A DNA stretch of 64,000 nt from Paracyclopina nana (Eukaryota; Arthropoda; Copepoda; Cyclopoida; Cyclopettidae), in NCBI GenBank assembly GCA_019096065.1, contig JAGUCH010000001.1:3348001-3412000 (forward strand), in the 5' to 3' direction. A program made the translations under genes and the position numbers. The notes beneath the pieces were generated by a model. It worked only from the letters and a program-made list of their open reading frames with translations, did not search any database and was not told the origin of the DNA. This document shows, piece after piece, positions 1-11,005 of this stretch; the stretch's first letter is position 1, and the number at the start of each line of letters is the position of its first letter.

Positions 1-2
1 TA

Positions 3-1291
3 CCCATTTCTTTGGAGCCTTACACGTTCATGTTCCGCAGGCCCCAGGAGCTGTCAAGGGCCTTGCTATTCATAGATCCCTTCACACCAATGGTACTTGT
101 TTTAATAATTGTTGGTGGGGTCGAAAAAACGAGTAGCAATTTTTATAGGCCTGGCTGTGCATCTTCATTGCCCTGGTTGCATTTTGTCCCATTTTCTGGG
201 CCATCCATAATGCAAGCTACTACTACAAGGTGAACGAAAACGGACCCGGGGGACTATCGAAATTGAGCAACTGTGTGTGGTATTGCTATGGGTCAATGTT
301 GCAGCAGGGTGGCACAATGTTGCCTGAAGCTGACAGTGGGCGCATCTCAATTGGCTTTTGGTGGCTCTTTGTCATTGTCACGGTGACTACCTACTCTGGA
401 AACCTTGTTGCCTTCTTGACCTTTCCCCAGATTGAGCTAGCCCTTAATGTAAATCGAGAAATCCTCTGAATCATTTTCACTTTCATTGCATAGTATTTGT
501 TTCTTTAGAGCGTCGATGAATTGCTGCAAAAACGAGACGAAGGGCTCACTTGGGGAGTTGTGAAAAATTCAGCCATTCAGTCTTACTTGGAGGTAACGCT
601 TCTACTCATTGAACCATAGCCTTTTCTTAATTTCAGCCCTCAGGTATCGGACCAAGAAAAATTCCGAGAGCTTTATCAATACACGATGCTGCATGATGAT
701 CCGGACGATCCGGAGATTTATGATAAAATTCGAGATATCGACCACATCTTCATTGAGTGGCGGTCATTTTTGGATTCAAAAATGAAAACGGAGCATAAGA
801 AGACGGGACTATGCGACTACTCTTTGGCTCCAGAGAATTTTTTTGTCGAAAGAGTTGCTTTAGCCTTCTCAAAGGACATGCAATGGATTGGTCGATTTAA
901 CTACTAGTAAGACTTTCGAAATTGCAATAATCAAGCGATGTCCTTTCTTTTATAATTCTGCAGCATTGAAAAGGTTTTGCAAGCTGGCCTTATGACCAGA
1001 TGGAAGCAGGTGTACTGGCTTCCGGATGATGCTTGTTCAAGCAAAGGCGGAGCTGGATCTGGTTTTTCGACCACAGTTACCGTTCAAGACATGCAAGGCT
1101 CGTTTTTCATTCTGGGCCTAGGTCCGTTGTTGCCTCCTCAATTCCTTATGTAATCACAGATACGCAATATAGTATAAAACTTTTTTGCCGCAGGTGCACT
1201 CTTGGGTGCGATCATATTCGCTGCGGAAAAGTTGATCCGGAAGTCGTTGGATTCACGCGAAGTATCAGCTATCCGGCCATTCGTAGCCTAA
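3..1291 (+). CDS. Ir93a: Ionotropic receptor, Ir93a-like (C-terminal part; 5' end outside window)
   Basis: Exons 3-92, 149-448, 509-592, 644-906, 964-1121 and 1194-1291 join in one frame. This is a variant ionotropic glutamate receptor, a ligand- or stimulus-gated cation channel of the sensory neuron membrane. The open frame starts inside the first ligand-binding lobe ([10 protein letters not shown]), then TM1 ([16 protein letters not shown]), a pore-loop region with [13 protein letters not shown], the TM3 motif [14 protein letters not shown], the second ligand-binding lobe, and TM4 ([15 protein letters not shown]) shortly before the stop. The QGGTMLP and [11 protein letters not shown] motifs fit the Ir93a co-receptor better than Ir25a; that choice is from memory of the family. 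In insects Ir93a acts with Ir25a in humidity and temperature sensing. Introns are 51-60 bases. The amino-terminal region lies upstream of the window. Confidence 0.85.
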
Positions 1292-1618
1292 CATTAAATG
1301 TAAAGTATAAAATAATGCACACTTCGTGACGATGAGTTCTTCATGTGAAATATAGACGCAATTTTAGCATGTCAATATAGTTGTAGCACAAGGCCATTTT
1401 GTCACTTCTTTGACGGCATTTCATGTCAAAAGACGAAACCAGATCCCACGAAAAGACAGAGAAGCTAGAAAGCAGCAGCCTCTCTTGAAAAGCAGCAGTA
1501 GTAGCAGCTTTCGAGGTTGCTGGCATGCCTTTCATTCGTTGTACATTGGTCGAGAGGCCACAGCTGCTACTGCGGCTGTCCTAAGCGACTCGCGTTTCAC
1601 AGACTGAAAAATGACCAC
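1292..1618. other. Intergenic, no gene seen
   Basis: Holds the 3' UTR of the ionotropic receptor and the 5' region of the next gene. Short open frames here overlap on opposite strands and lack splice or domain support. Confidence 0.6.
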
Positions 1619-3064
1619 ATGATGGACACCAATCCAACGATTCGAGTGCTGCCCAGCAAGGAGCCCCCCTCGGACCCTCCGAGGCCGAAGGCGTTAAGCC
1701 GAAACAAAAGGCACTCGGAGCAACTGAGCGGGTTTCGTGCGGCCTCGCCGGTGACCACGGGTTCCCATGATAACCACTTGTACTTGGCCCTTCCATCGGC
1801 ATCGTCCAGGTCTCATTTGAGGGCGTTAAGCGCGGCCTCACTCTACAACGAGAATGGAGCAGGCGTGGATGAAAAGCTGCTCATCAAGTAAGCAAAAAAA
1901 AATTGTACTATATGCAGTAAATTATTCTGTTGGAATAGATCATTCGAGGTTCTTGCGAGCGCTTTGGGGTTCAAAAAGAGTTTTAGCACTAGTGACATAC
2001 TCGGTATTGAGTCGTTGCACAACACCGATAACTTCCTGGAAAAACGAAGCCACTCCGAAGTTCAATTGTCAGAGGCTGCTCCCATGTTCCGTTTGGAGGC
2101 TTCGTCACGATCCCTATCCACTTGGGTGGCAGTGGGCGATACTTCTGCCACGACACAATTGCCATCACCTCAGGTAAAATTCAATGCTATTCTCCCTTTT
2201 AAAGATGACTTTTGTAGCTGCCTTTTAATGTTGTTACATAAATGAGAGCTTTTGAACTCAGTCTATGTTCTTCTGAAATTACTCATCATGCCACTTGAGC
2301 TCAATTGTTAATGGTGTCAAAAGTCATTTTCAATTTTCAAGGGCAACATGGTTTGATAAAACCCTACTTTGTGTCGTTTTGAAATATTTTTTAATGCTTG
2401 GTCGTAGCTAATAGCTGATATCAAAAGCCTTTGGCAATAGATCGAAACTAAGAGCCAGTTTCATGGAGAATTCCACTTTTTATCAGGTTTTAGCGTAAAG
2501 GTTTAGTGAACATAAACAGCAACGTTCCGATTCAACTATTTTAGTCATGCGTATGAATTAGCAGAGGATTAATTAAAGGTCTGATTAAAAGTGATATTTC
2601 GAATACAGGCTCGGACTGGTTCGGCGACGCCCAATTTCACCCCAGCGGACCTCGTGAGGTCAGTCAACAAAAGGTTGCGACAAACGTACCTAAAGAAGAG
2701 GCTCATGACCACTTACAAGGCTCTTGAGAAAATGAACGAGTCAGGCTTCAATATCGAGAAATTGAAGGACGTCGTTCACGAGGGTGAACTGGCCTCTCAC
2801 CCAGAACTCGTCAGCCTGCTTGGCATTACCCCCAAAATGATGCAGAAAAAAGAAGCCAACAGTATTCCTCAATTGGGTTCTGCAGCAGCCACTGTGAAAG
2901 CCGAGGCTCCAAGAAAGTTGGCGTCGAGCGCAAAAACCACTACTTTGTCATCCAGGGAGATCGCACTGGACCGAGGCAAGCCTTTGTCGAGGTACGACAG
3001 AAATGTCATGATTTTCGACTGGCTCTACAGCCTCGATGAGACCGCTACCATCGATGTCACTTAG
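1619..3064 (+). CDS. Conserved-looking protein of unknown function (319 aa)
   Basis: Exons 1619-1887, 1939-2173 and 2609-3064 give 319 residues in one frame; the second intron is 435 bases. The N-terminal half is Ser/Pro/Arg-rich and probably disordered. The C-terminal half carries the block PNFTPADLVRSVNKRLRQ followed by a basic helical stretch (YLKKRLMTTYKALEKM), and the protein ends with DRNVMIFDWLYSLDE. These blocks look like a domain kept between animals, but I cannot name the family. There is no signal peptide or membrane segment, so it is probably cytosolic or nuclear. The start is one of two adjacent ATGs (1619 and 1622). An AATAAA at about 3378 could serve this gene, and its 3' end then runs to within about 20 bases of the convergent tubulin stop. 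Confidence 0.75.
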
Positions 3065-3377
3065 GAAATCTTCAGCAGCGTTGTTGTTCACAATCATCAA
3101 GACTTTTCTACGTCACCCTCTAAATATGGCTACTACAACTATCATACGCTTTACATGTCTTACTTTACCTTTTCTGTAGTTGAGTCGTGATGGACTACTC
3201 TGGAAAAGCGATGCTTTTTGCTACCATGTACTGCTTCATCATTACCATGATTTCTCGAGACGAGCCATAAATAACTTTGCTTAGACGCTAAGAAGCAACG
3301 TAGATTTAAGAGATGATCGCAAATGCTCGTCGCCATAATTAATTATTATTAAATTACACACGTTGTCGTTCAAGTTT

Positions 3378-3383
3378 AATAAA
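3378..3383 (+). terminator. AATAAA poly(A) signal
   Basis: AATAAA on the plus strand 314 bases after the stop of the 319-residue protein and just before the convergent tubulin stop codon. Position fits a shared, tightly packed 3' region. Confidence 0.45.
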
Positions 3384-3396
3384 AGCTGCATTGAAA

Positions 3397-5439
3397 TTAG
3401 GCTTGATCGTCGGAATCGTTATCCGTGGCCACTTCTTGGTAATCAAGTTCGAGGGCTGCCAGGTCTTCTCTCGCCTCTGAGAACTCTCCTTCTTCCATCC
3501 CCTCTCCCACATACCTGCAATCAATTATGTGCACCAGTAAATAAGGCAAACTTGGCCATGAGCCTATGTACCAGTGAACAAATGCTCTCTTGGCATACAT
3601 CAAATCGAATTTGTGGTCAAGTCGGGCCCACGCCTCGTTTATAGCAGTAGTATTTGAAAGACAGCAAACAGCTCGCATGACCTTGGCCTGGTCGCCCCCA
3701 GGCACCACGGTGGGGGGCTGGTAGTTGATGCCAACTTTGAAGCCGGTGGGACACCAGTCAACAAATTGGATCCTTCGATCGGCCTTGATTTGCGCTATCG
3801 CCGCGTTGACGTCTTTCGGAACGACATCTCCCCTGTAGAGCAGGCACACAGCCATGTATTTCCCTTGCCTGGGATCGCATTTGACCATCTGGCTTTGAGG
3901 CTCAAAGCAAGCCTTGGTAATTTCTGGAACGCTCATCGTTTCGTGGAATGACTGCATGAAAAGGGTAAAAAGGGAGAATCTTGCTTATCCGGCATTTATA
4001 TCCCGTTCATCTGCCCCCAAATTCCTTACGATAATGCACGCCGAACGCCTTACGGAAAGGAGAAAAATTGTCTTATGAAAACACAAAAGTAAACTTCTGC
4101 TGATGCTAATACTTTGGAAAAAACGGGTCAATTTTAAGACTATTGAAACGTAAACACTCAAATTACATTTAAATTTCAAACTGGTTACTTCTGAATCAAT
4201 ATTCATCACACAAATTCATATGAACCAACTCAAAAATTGCAGAGTTATTACGTATAAGATACAGCTGAAATAATCAAAGTTTTTCTGAATTTTGCCCTAA
4301 ATTTGTTAACTCGATTCCTGGTTCAACTAGTTGAGAAGCCCTTCTTAAGGGTTTGATAGCAAAACTCCTTTGCCTTATGACAATTTTTTACTTTCCGAAA
4401 AGCAACTTTGCACATGAACGCGATATTTTACCTTCTCCCTTGAGATGACCGGCGCATAAGTTGCTAGAGGATAATGTATCCTTGGATAAGGCACAAGATT
4501 GGTTTGAAACTCGTTCAGATCCACGTTGAGGGCGCCGTCGAATCTGAGGCTGGCCGTGATGGAGGAGATGATTTGCGCTATGAGCCTGTTCAAGTTCGTG
4601 TAGGTCGGCCTCGAAATGTCGAGTTTGGTGCGGCAAATGTCGTAAATGGCCTGATTGTCGACCAAAAACGCGCAATCGCAGTGCTCCAAAGTTGTGTGAG
4701 TGTACAAGATAGCATTGTAGGGCTCCACGATGGCCGTGGACACCTAGAAAAGGCCATAACGACCGTGCCGTGGTAAGATGTATATAGGCCTCCTTAGATA
4801 AATGCGTTACGTGAGGAGCGGGATAGATGGAAAAGCCCAGCTTGGACTTTTTCCCAAAGTCTATGGATAGCCTTTCCATTAGCAGGCTGGCAAATCCCGA
4901 CCCAGTGCCCCCGCCAAACGAGTGAAAAACAAGGAAGCCCTGAAGGCCGCTGCAAACTTCTGACAGCTTTCTGACTCGGTCTAAAGTATTGTCTATGATC
5001 TCCTTGCCGATAGTGTAGTGGCCTCGGGCGTAATTATTGGCCGCGTCCTCCTTCCCGCTTATGAGCTGTTGCGGGTGGAACAGTTCTCGGTAGGTCCCGT
5101 TGCGGACCTCATCTGCAATAAAAAGGGCTCTCACATGCGCTCGGTAATTATCGGCTGGCAATCTCGAAAATTGAGGTCATGGCGCCGAAGGAAAGGCGTA
5201 TGATTCTCACCGATCACGGATGGCTCGAGGTCGACAAAAACAGCCCTTGGCACGTGCTTCCCAGAGCTGGTCTCGGCAAAAAATGTGCTGAACGAGTCGT
5301 CTGCTTGGCCGCCCAGTGATTCGTCAGTGGGCATTTGGCCATCGGGGTGAATGCCGTGCTCAAGGCAGTACAACTCCCAGCAGGCGTTGCCCATCTGCAC
5401 GCCAGCTTGACCGATGTGGATACTCAGGCATTCCCTCAT
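3397..5439 (-). CDS. Divergent alpha-tubulin
   Basis: Minus-strand exons 5439-5211, 5112-4811, 4743-4432, 3951-3572 and 3514-3397 give 446 residues, close to the family's usual ~450. Alpha-tubulin binds GTP and pairs with beta-tubulin in microtubules. Visible hallmarks are the MREC start, [12 protein letters not shown] (the GTP-binding tubulin signature), the helix-8 glutamate in [12 protein letters not shown] that drives hydrolysis on beta-tubulin, and [14 protein letters not shown]. Two oddities stand out. The loop that normally carries acetylated Lys40 reads PTDESLGG with no lysine. The tail ([12 protein letters not shown]) has no glutamate run and no terminal tyrosine. These suggest a specialised, perhaps testis or sensory, isotype rather than the main copy. 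In-frame ATGs exist upstream, but the family start MREC is preferred. Confidence 0.93.
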
Positions 5440-5929
5440 GTTGACCATTGACCAGCTCTGAAGGTGCCAGACCCCTTGAGTCGACTGGCTTACCTTCGTG
5501 AACATGCATGTGGTTCCATAACTTTCCATAATTGACACATGCTTGGCTACGTGCGCGTGACATTGGCTTAACAGTCAAATCTTGCCATGCGCAGAAAAAG
5601 CGCCCATTTTCCTCCATCGACTTTGTGAAATTTTCCTCTCTTTTAAGATATTGTAATGATGGAATATTTATCTACTAGTTTAAAAGATTAGGTGCGCCTC
5701 TCTGTGCTGCAATGAAACAGCATTCATTCGTTTTGATCGCATGATTGCGCCCAACTTCTTACCAATATTGCATTAAGTTGGTAAAGTTGGTAGGGGGCCT
5801 ATTTGACGTATGACCGAGCAGCTTTCTCGACCCCAGGACGACGAAATACCGCGCTGTAGCACGCGAAATTATTACCTTTATTCAACATGAAACACTTGAG
5901 TAAGGCGCGCAAAAAAGGAAAGTTAATCC
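5440..5929. other. Intergenic between alpha-tubulin and chitin-binding gene
   Basis: Contains the tubulin 5' region and the 3' UTR of the chitin-binding gene, with an AATAAA on the minus strand at 5877-5882. No other gene seen. Confidence 0.6.
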
Positions 5930-6811
5930 TTAGCAGCCATCTACATTGACTGGGTAGTCGCAGTAGCCATTTGCTGAGTTGTAAACAAGCCCTTGGGGGC
6001 AGCAAGTTTCCTCGTGGCCGGCGCCGTTGCCGTAGCATACGCAAAAGCAGCGTTCGCAGCTGCCTTCTGCGTAATTTCCGTCTCCGTTGACGCATTCAAA
6101 GTCTGCGTTGTTGCATGCATTCGGCTTGGGCGTGGAGATGTGATTGTCGTGGCAATTTTCGTCGTTGTCATCGCACACTGGCCTCTCTCCGCACTCAACT
6201 CGGTCGGGCCAATCACACTGATTGTCCGACTGGCGGTAAAGCAATTGAGTGTTGCCCTCTAGGAGAGAAAAAATATTTTTGTTTGCTTTTTATGAAGGCT
6301 AGATGTCCGAAGCGGAAATATGTGTAAAGGATTTTTACGTTTGTTGCATTTTTGGTGCGTCGCAATGTCCTCGTAGCATTGGTAGAAGTAAGCGCAGTTT
6401 TTGGGGTCCTCAAAAAAACCGTTTGGTTGGGGACAGTCAAAGTCCGCTCCATCATCTTCGTCATTGCAAGGGCGGTCATCGCAATCTCTGTCTCCGCACT
6501 TGACGTTCTGGGGAAAGTCGCACCATTAGTTATTGATGTCGTACAAAAAGTTCAACTTGCACAGCATATGAGTCAGGCAACCGTTGTAGCATTCCCAGTA
6601 CATTGAGCAGTGCTCTTCGTCGGGATACAGCTACGCATAAGAAAAGGAGAAATGATTATTTGCTTCATTTGTTCAAATCGCTAATTCGTACATGGAGCCC
6701 GGTTGATGGGCAGTTGTTTCCATCGGGCAAGGTGGAGTTTTCACACCTCGACTGGCCGAAAGCTCCAGTAATCCCTAGGACAAGAACGAGTGCTACAGTC
6801 TGCTTGAACAT
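5930..6811 (-). CDS. Secreted peritrophin-type chitin-binding protein with one in-frame stop
   Basis: Minus-strand exons 6811-6692, 6630-6339 and 6258-5930 keep one frame of 247 codons. A signal peptide (QTVALVLVLGITGAFG) is followed by about three peritrophin-A (ChtBD2) modules with the usual six-cysteine spacing, seen in WCDFPQNVKCGDR and CDWPDRVECGERP. The layout resembles arthropod obstructor/Gasp proteins of the cuticle or tracheal lining, which bind chitin outside the cell. Inside the first module the codon before WCDFPQ is TAA (6526-6528), where the family usually has a Glu or Gln codon. Everything downstream stays in frame with intact cysteines and good splice sites, so the stop is either a recent nonsense mutation, a sequence error, or a read-through stop. 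The gene lies between tubulin and the adhesion GPCR on the same strand. Confidence 0.8.
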
Positions 6812-7377
6812 TGTCCTTCTAGCTTCTAGAACACGACTAAGGACATTTTCCACCTCACTTGAAGTTTTATAGATAAGGCTAATCTTCTGATGGGAGCCAC
6901 ATTAAAGTTTTTGTGACGCAAGTCAGAGGTAGCTTACAAGCATCAATTATAGTGCTGGCAATAATATGTTGAAACCTTATCTTTGGGGAAAAGAATTCTT
7001 CGGCATGAATCTCTGAAGGAATGTGCCCAATTTTTATGGTGCTTATGAACACTTGGCAACAGGAGACTACAGATTTTCTTTTTCACTGACAACGTTGACA
7101 AAAGTGAATGATTTTCTTTATTGTCAATGAGTAATTGATTCATCTTTTAAGGTACACGTGTGTGAAATGTTAAACAGCAGCGGATTCTCTCGGTACATGA
7201 GGACAACGATACATTTTAAATTCAATGATACATTACTTTAGTAAATCAGCGGCAATATTACAGTAAACTTATTCTACAGATAGTATTTTAGTACATCGGC
7301 GGCAATGTTATAACATACGAACAGCATACTGTATTGTAAATCGGCGGCAATAATAATGTATTAAGTTGATTTTTTTT
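6812..7377. other. AT-rich intergenic, no gene seen
   Basis: Between two minus-strand genes. It shows a loose repeat of TCGGCGGCAAT-like motifs at roughly 7230, 7285 and 7337, but no coding frame with support. Confidence 0.5.
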
Positions 7378-10300
7378 TCAATTGGTTCTGGAGTACTGAC
7401 TAGTAGGCTAAAAAACAAAATGGAGCAATTTTTCAAGTATGAGTCCGTAGTATTTAGCAAACAGTGTAGTACCTTAGATTTTCCTCGATTTCTGACAATA
7501 TCACGGAACCTCTTTGAGCCTACTGCAATACCGAGAAAGGCAAAAACTCCCATCCAGGAGTTCATTACTTGGAAAGCCGGATAGAAGTCAGGCAACTCCA
7601 AGCTTTCGTATTTCAGGTAAGTCAGAGGATACCACGCCCAGGTAATGGCAAACAGAATGACCAAAAAGGTGAGTCCCTGGGACAAAGATGTCAGCTCCTC
7701 GACAAACTTTCTTCTCCTCATGGCTGACGTATGGATGTTGCACATGACGACCAGCATCAAAATCACGGAAACAATGCCACTTCCCAGCACCAGGCCACCA
7801 AACATGACCTTGGCCTCATTCTCCCAGCCGATCATGCACCTATTAATAAACATTTTGAAATGAAGAAGCAATTTTAACAAGAAATATTTTTTTTACCTTG
7901 GATCATCTCCCATGATGGACAAGTTCATAAAAACGTTGTATCCAAATACGATGAATGCCAAGCCCCATCCCAGGCTGAGATACACTTGCGTGTATCCCCC
8001 AATGATTCCAGAGGTAATGGCGACAAAGATCGAAAACGAAAGGAAGAACAACAAGGCTGCAGTGGCCAGGTAAAAGAAGTTGATCCCGAATCCTGCTAGA
8101 GTGCACATGTCGTGATTGTTTCGGAAGGTATCCAGCTCTGCCAGGACCATGAAAATATCGGCGAGAAGCAGAGCAAATGAAAAGTTCATGCCCATGATGT
8201 GGAACATTTCCCACAAGTCCTTCGCAATTAGAACGGAAATGATGAAAATCGCCAAGAGTATGATGGATGCCCCGTATCCAATCAGTTTGGTAATCATCAG
8301 CCAACTCTTATCTTCTGGAACGGTTGGCGGCTCAAACAATTCGACAACAACTCCAAACGTTCCGAATTGAGTGGACGAGCATTCGACCACCGAATCATCA
8401 GAGTAGACCATTTTCACATCAGTTGTGTCCCAGGCGCCCTTATCTCCAATGCTGGGATTCCAGATAACGCAATATTTGGATCGTATTTCGTTCGGTGCTT
8501 CGTCTCCGTGGAATTTTAGCTTTCTTGTCGCGTCCTTGATGGAGGAGCCTGAGCTTTTTCCAGACTTGAGCTCGAACCTCAGTCTGAGCGGGCGTCTTAT
8601 AAGGAGTTTGAGGTCGGGCTTGCACGTGAAGTACGTCGTCTTGGTTTGGTCTCTTGGTATGGAGGCCACGTCGACCTCAATTACTCGAGAATCCAGCCTC
8701 ATTTTGTTGATGGGAATGTTGGCCGGGTTTTTCCTTCCTGGATCCGGAAAACTGTCGTAGATGCTAGATACCATGGCAACGTGGTTGTTGGCGCACTCCC
8801 CGCTGAACAATATGCTAGGAACTATGATAAAAATGTGAAATGTGAAAACATAGCATCATCAATTATTTGCAATCTTACTATCCACTTGATCAATAGGGTC
8901 GACGCTAATGCCAAAGGACTTCTTGACATTATCCCATCTCACTTTGTTGTTCCAATTTGGAAAGTGGAAGTAGGACTCCTCGCTATTGGCACCGAGTCCT
9001 TGAAAGGTGAGAGTATCTAGCCTCAGGATTTCTGTAGCATAATTCGTCGTGCTATTTTTCATCCCATAATAGGTGGGCACATCCTTGTTTGGCCCCGTTA
9101 GCTCGCGCCTCTTGATGAGACTCATGAGGTAATTTTTGGTGCTTTCTCGCACCAGTTGGGCATCGATGTTGATGCTGTTGTTCATGTACAGAGCATCATA
9201 TTGGCTCGAATACTTGCCTTTTTTGCTCAAAATTTCACCCACCGGTTTGACTGCATTAAATCGAATTTCAAAGTCTCGTACAGAAAGAGAGGGAGCTAAA
9301 TCCGAAGTTGTGAGCGTTTTGGCTACTTTTAGCAGACTCGCAATTTTCTCAGCATTTTTGGTCAATGCGTCCGCAGCCGTTGGTGTGGTTGTAGTAGTGG
9401 TGGTGGTCGTGGTGGTGGTGGTTGTCGTTCCACCGTCGGCAACATTTGTGGCCATAGTTGCGGGCGTAGTGGTCGTTTCTATTTTGTTGGAAAATGGTGT
9501 GACGATTTCCGACCCGGAGACCACTGTGTCGATGATGCCAATGGCACTATCAGCTTGAGCAGGGTCTGACATGTCCACATTGCCCATAATGTTTACCAGC
9601 TCGTCAGGGTCGACATCTTCAAAGACAGACTCTGGTGGAATATAAGAAAATCGGTTAAAATCAATGTGAATGAACGCTGTTCAAAAATTACTGTATCCTC
9701 CCAAAAAGTAGGGGAGTGTGGTGTCATTCATCCAGTACTTCCAAATGGCGATTTCATCAAAAGAGCCGCCCCCATAATTCCGCAAAGTTGGGTTGCTCTT
9801 CGTCTTGTGAGCACCTATCGTTAGCTGTGGGGGGTCCAGGGGTGGTTTGACCGCAGGCTTTTGGCAAGGAGTCCCAGCTACTTGGGACTGACAGCCCACC
9901 TCTTGAGGCTGAAGGACGTAGCCAATCTTTTTCAGGTCCAAATAGACAGTTAGGCCTCCAAAGTCTTCGGGCAGCTCTCCATTCTTTATTCTCGTGTTGA
10001 ACTCGTCGGTGGAGTTGAAGTTCACCGGCCTCCATCGTACTGCGATATTGGACCATTTGTTCCGAGCTGGTATCCCACCAACGACCTCAACTGTCCAAGA
10101 AAGCTCTCCGGTGCTCACGACCACACCTAGAGTTCCTCCTTCTCGATAAATGGCAAATCCTGGCGTGCCTGGCTCGCCACCAGTGCTCAGGATATATTCT
10201 CGTTGGAAAACTCCATTCGGGTTGGCCAATTGGGCGTCCGTTTCCTTGTAGTCAGGCATGTAGAAGAGCGAAAAGCTGATGCCATCTTCGCAGTTTTCAG

Positions 10301-10685
10301 GGTTTTGAATGCAAGGATCATTTGCGGTGGTAGTGGGTCCTGTTTTGCTGCCATCTTTGGGCACAATATCCGTTGTGATGGCCTGTATAAAATTAGAGTC
10401 ATTGCACGAAAGGCTTCATTTTTTAGCAGAAAAAGGCTGCGCAATTTTTTTGCCAGCCTTAATTAAGTTGTGCAGCATGTAAAAATACCTGTTTCTTTGT
10501 GCTATCAAGCATAATTGCCAGACCCATTTGGAAAGGCCCTTGAACCGTCGAGGCTGCCGTTTTCGTGTCCGAGGTCGCATTCTTGTCAATCTGAGGCCAA
10601 TGGTAGTCCGACGTCTGTGGAAACTCGACATTGCCCAAATCAAGATTATTAGCTGGTAAAACCACGGTTGCGTCGTCATCAGCAA
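7378..10685 (-). CDS. Adhesion GPCR with laminin-G-like and GAIN/GPS regions (N-terminus unresolved)
   Basis: Minus-strand exons 10685-10489, 10382-9692, 9631-8879, 8821-7897, 7839-7473 and 7407-7378 join cleanly to about 987 codons. The first exon starts at an acceptor, so a signal-peptide exon upstream is missing from the model. Order: an N-terminal stretch; a concanavalin/laminin-G-like fold ending FDEIAIWKYWMNDTTLPYF; a threonine-rich linker at about 9370-9430; a GAIN region; a GPS-like segment; and seven transmembrane helices from about 8270 down to 7500. It is a class B2 cell-surface receptor. The GPS is degenerate: of the four usual cysteines only two are seen, and the HLT cleavage triad reads QFG in CSSTQFGTF. 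Self-cleavage is therefore unlikely. The C-terminus is short (PTSQYSRTN). Confidence 0.88.
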
Positions 10686-11005
10686 CTAAATTAGCATTTG
10701 TGGAGAGAAAATGTTAGTAGGACATTCGCGACTATATACAGTACAAATCAAAGTGATCCAATTGCCATGATATTCAGCTCGAAAAAGTTGCAGTGCTGGA
10801 GTAGCCCCTTTCTCTGATAGAGGTAAGGCGACTACTGAGGAGCCCCTGCTATTTCGCAAGCCTTATAAAGGCATAAATAAAGTTGCCATAGATGCGAGTG
10901 TGGTTGTAATGTTTCGTAACACTGGTTCATAGGGCGCTTTTATTTATTGCCATGGAAGCAAGGGTGAGCATAATAGGTAAATTAATTCGACGTGGTCCTT
11001 TCTCT
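10686..11005. other. Gap between adhesion GPCR and LRRC56
   Basis: Should hold the first exon of the adhesion GPCR; I could not fix a convincing signal-peptide exon. TTTATT at about 10938 is a minus-strand AATAAA suited to the LRRC56 3' end. Confidence 0.45.
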
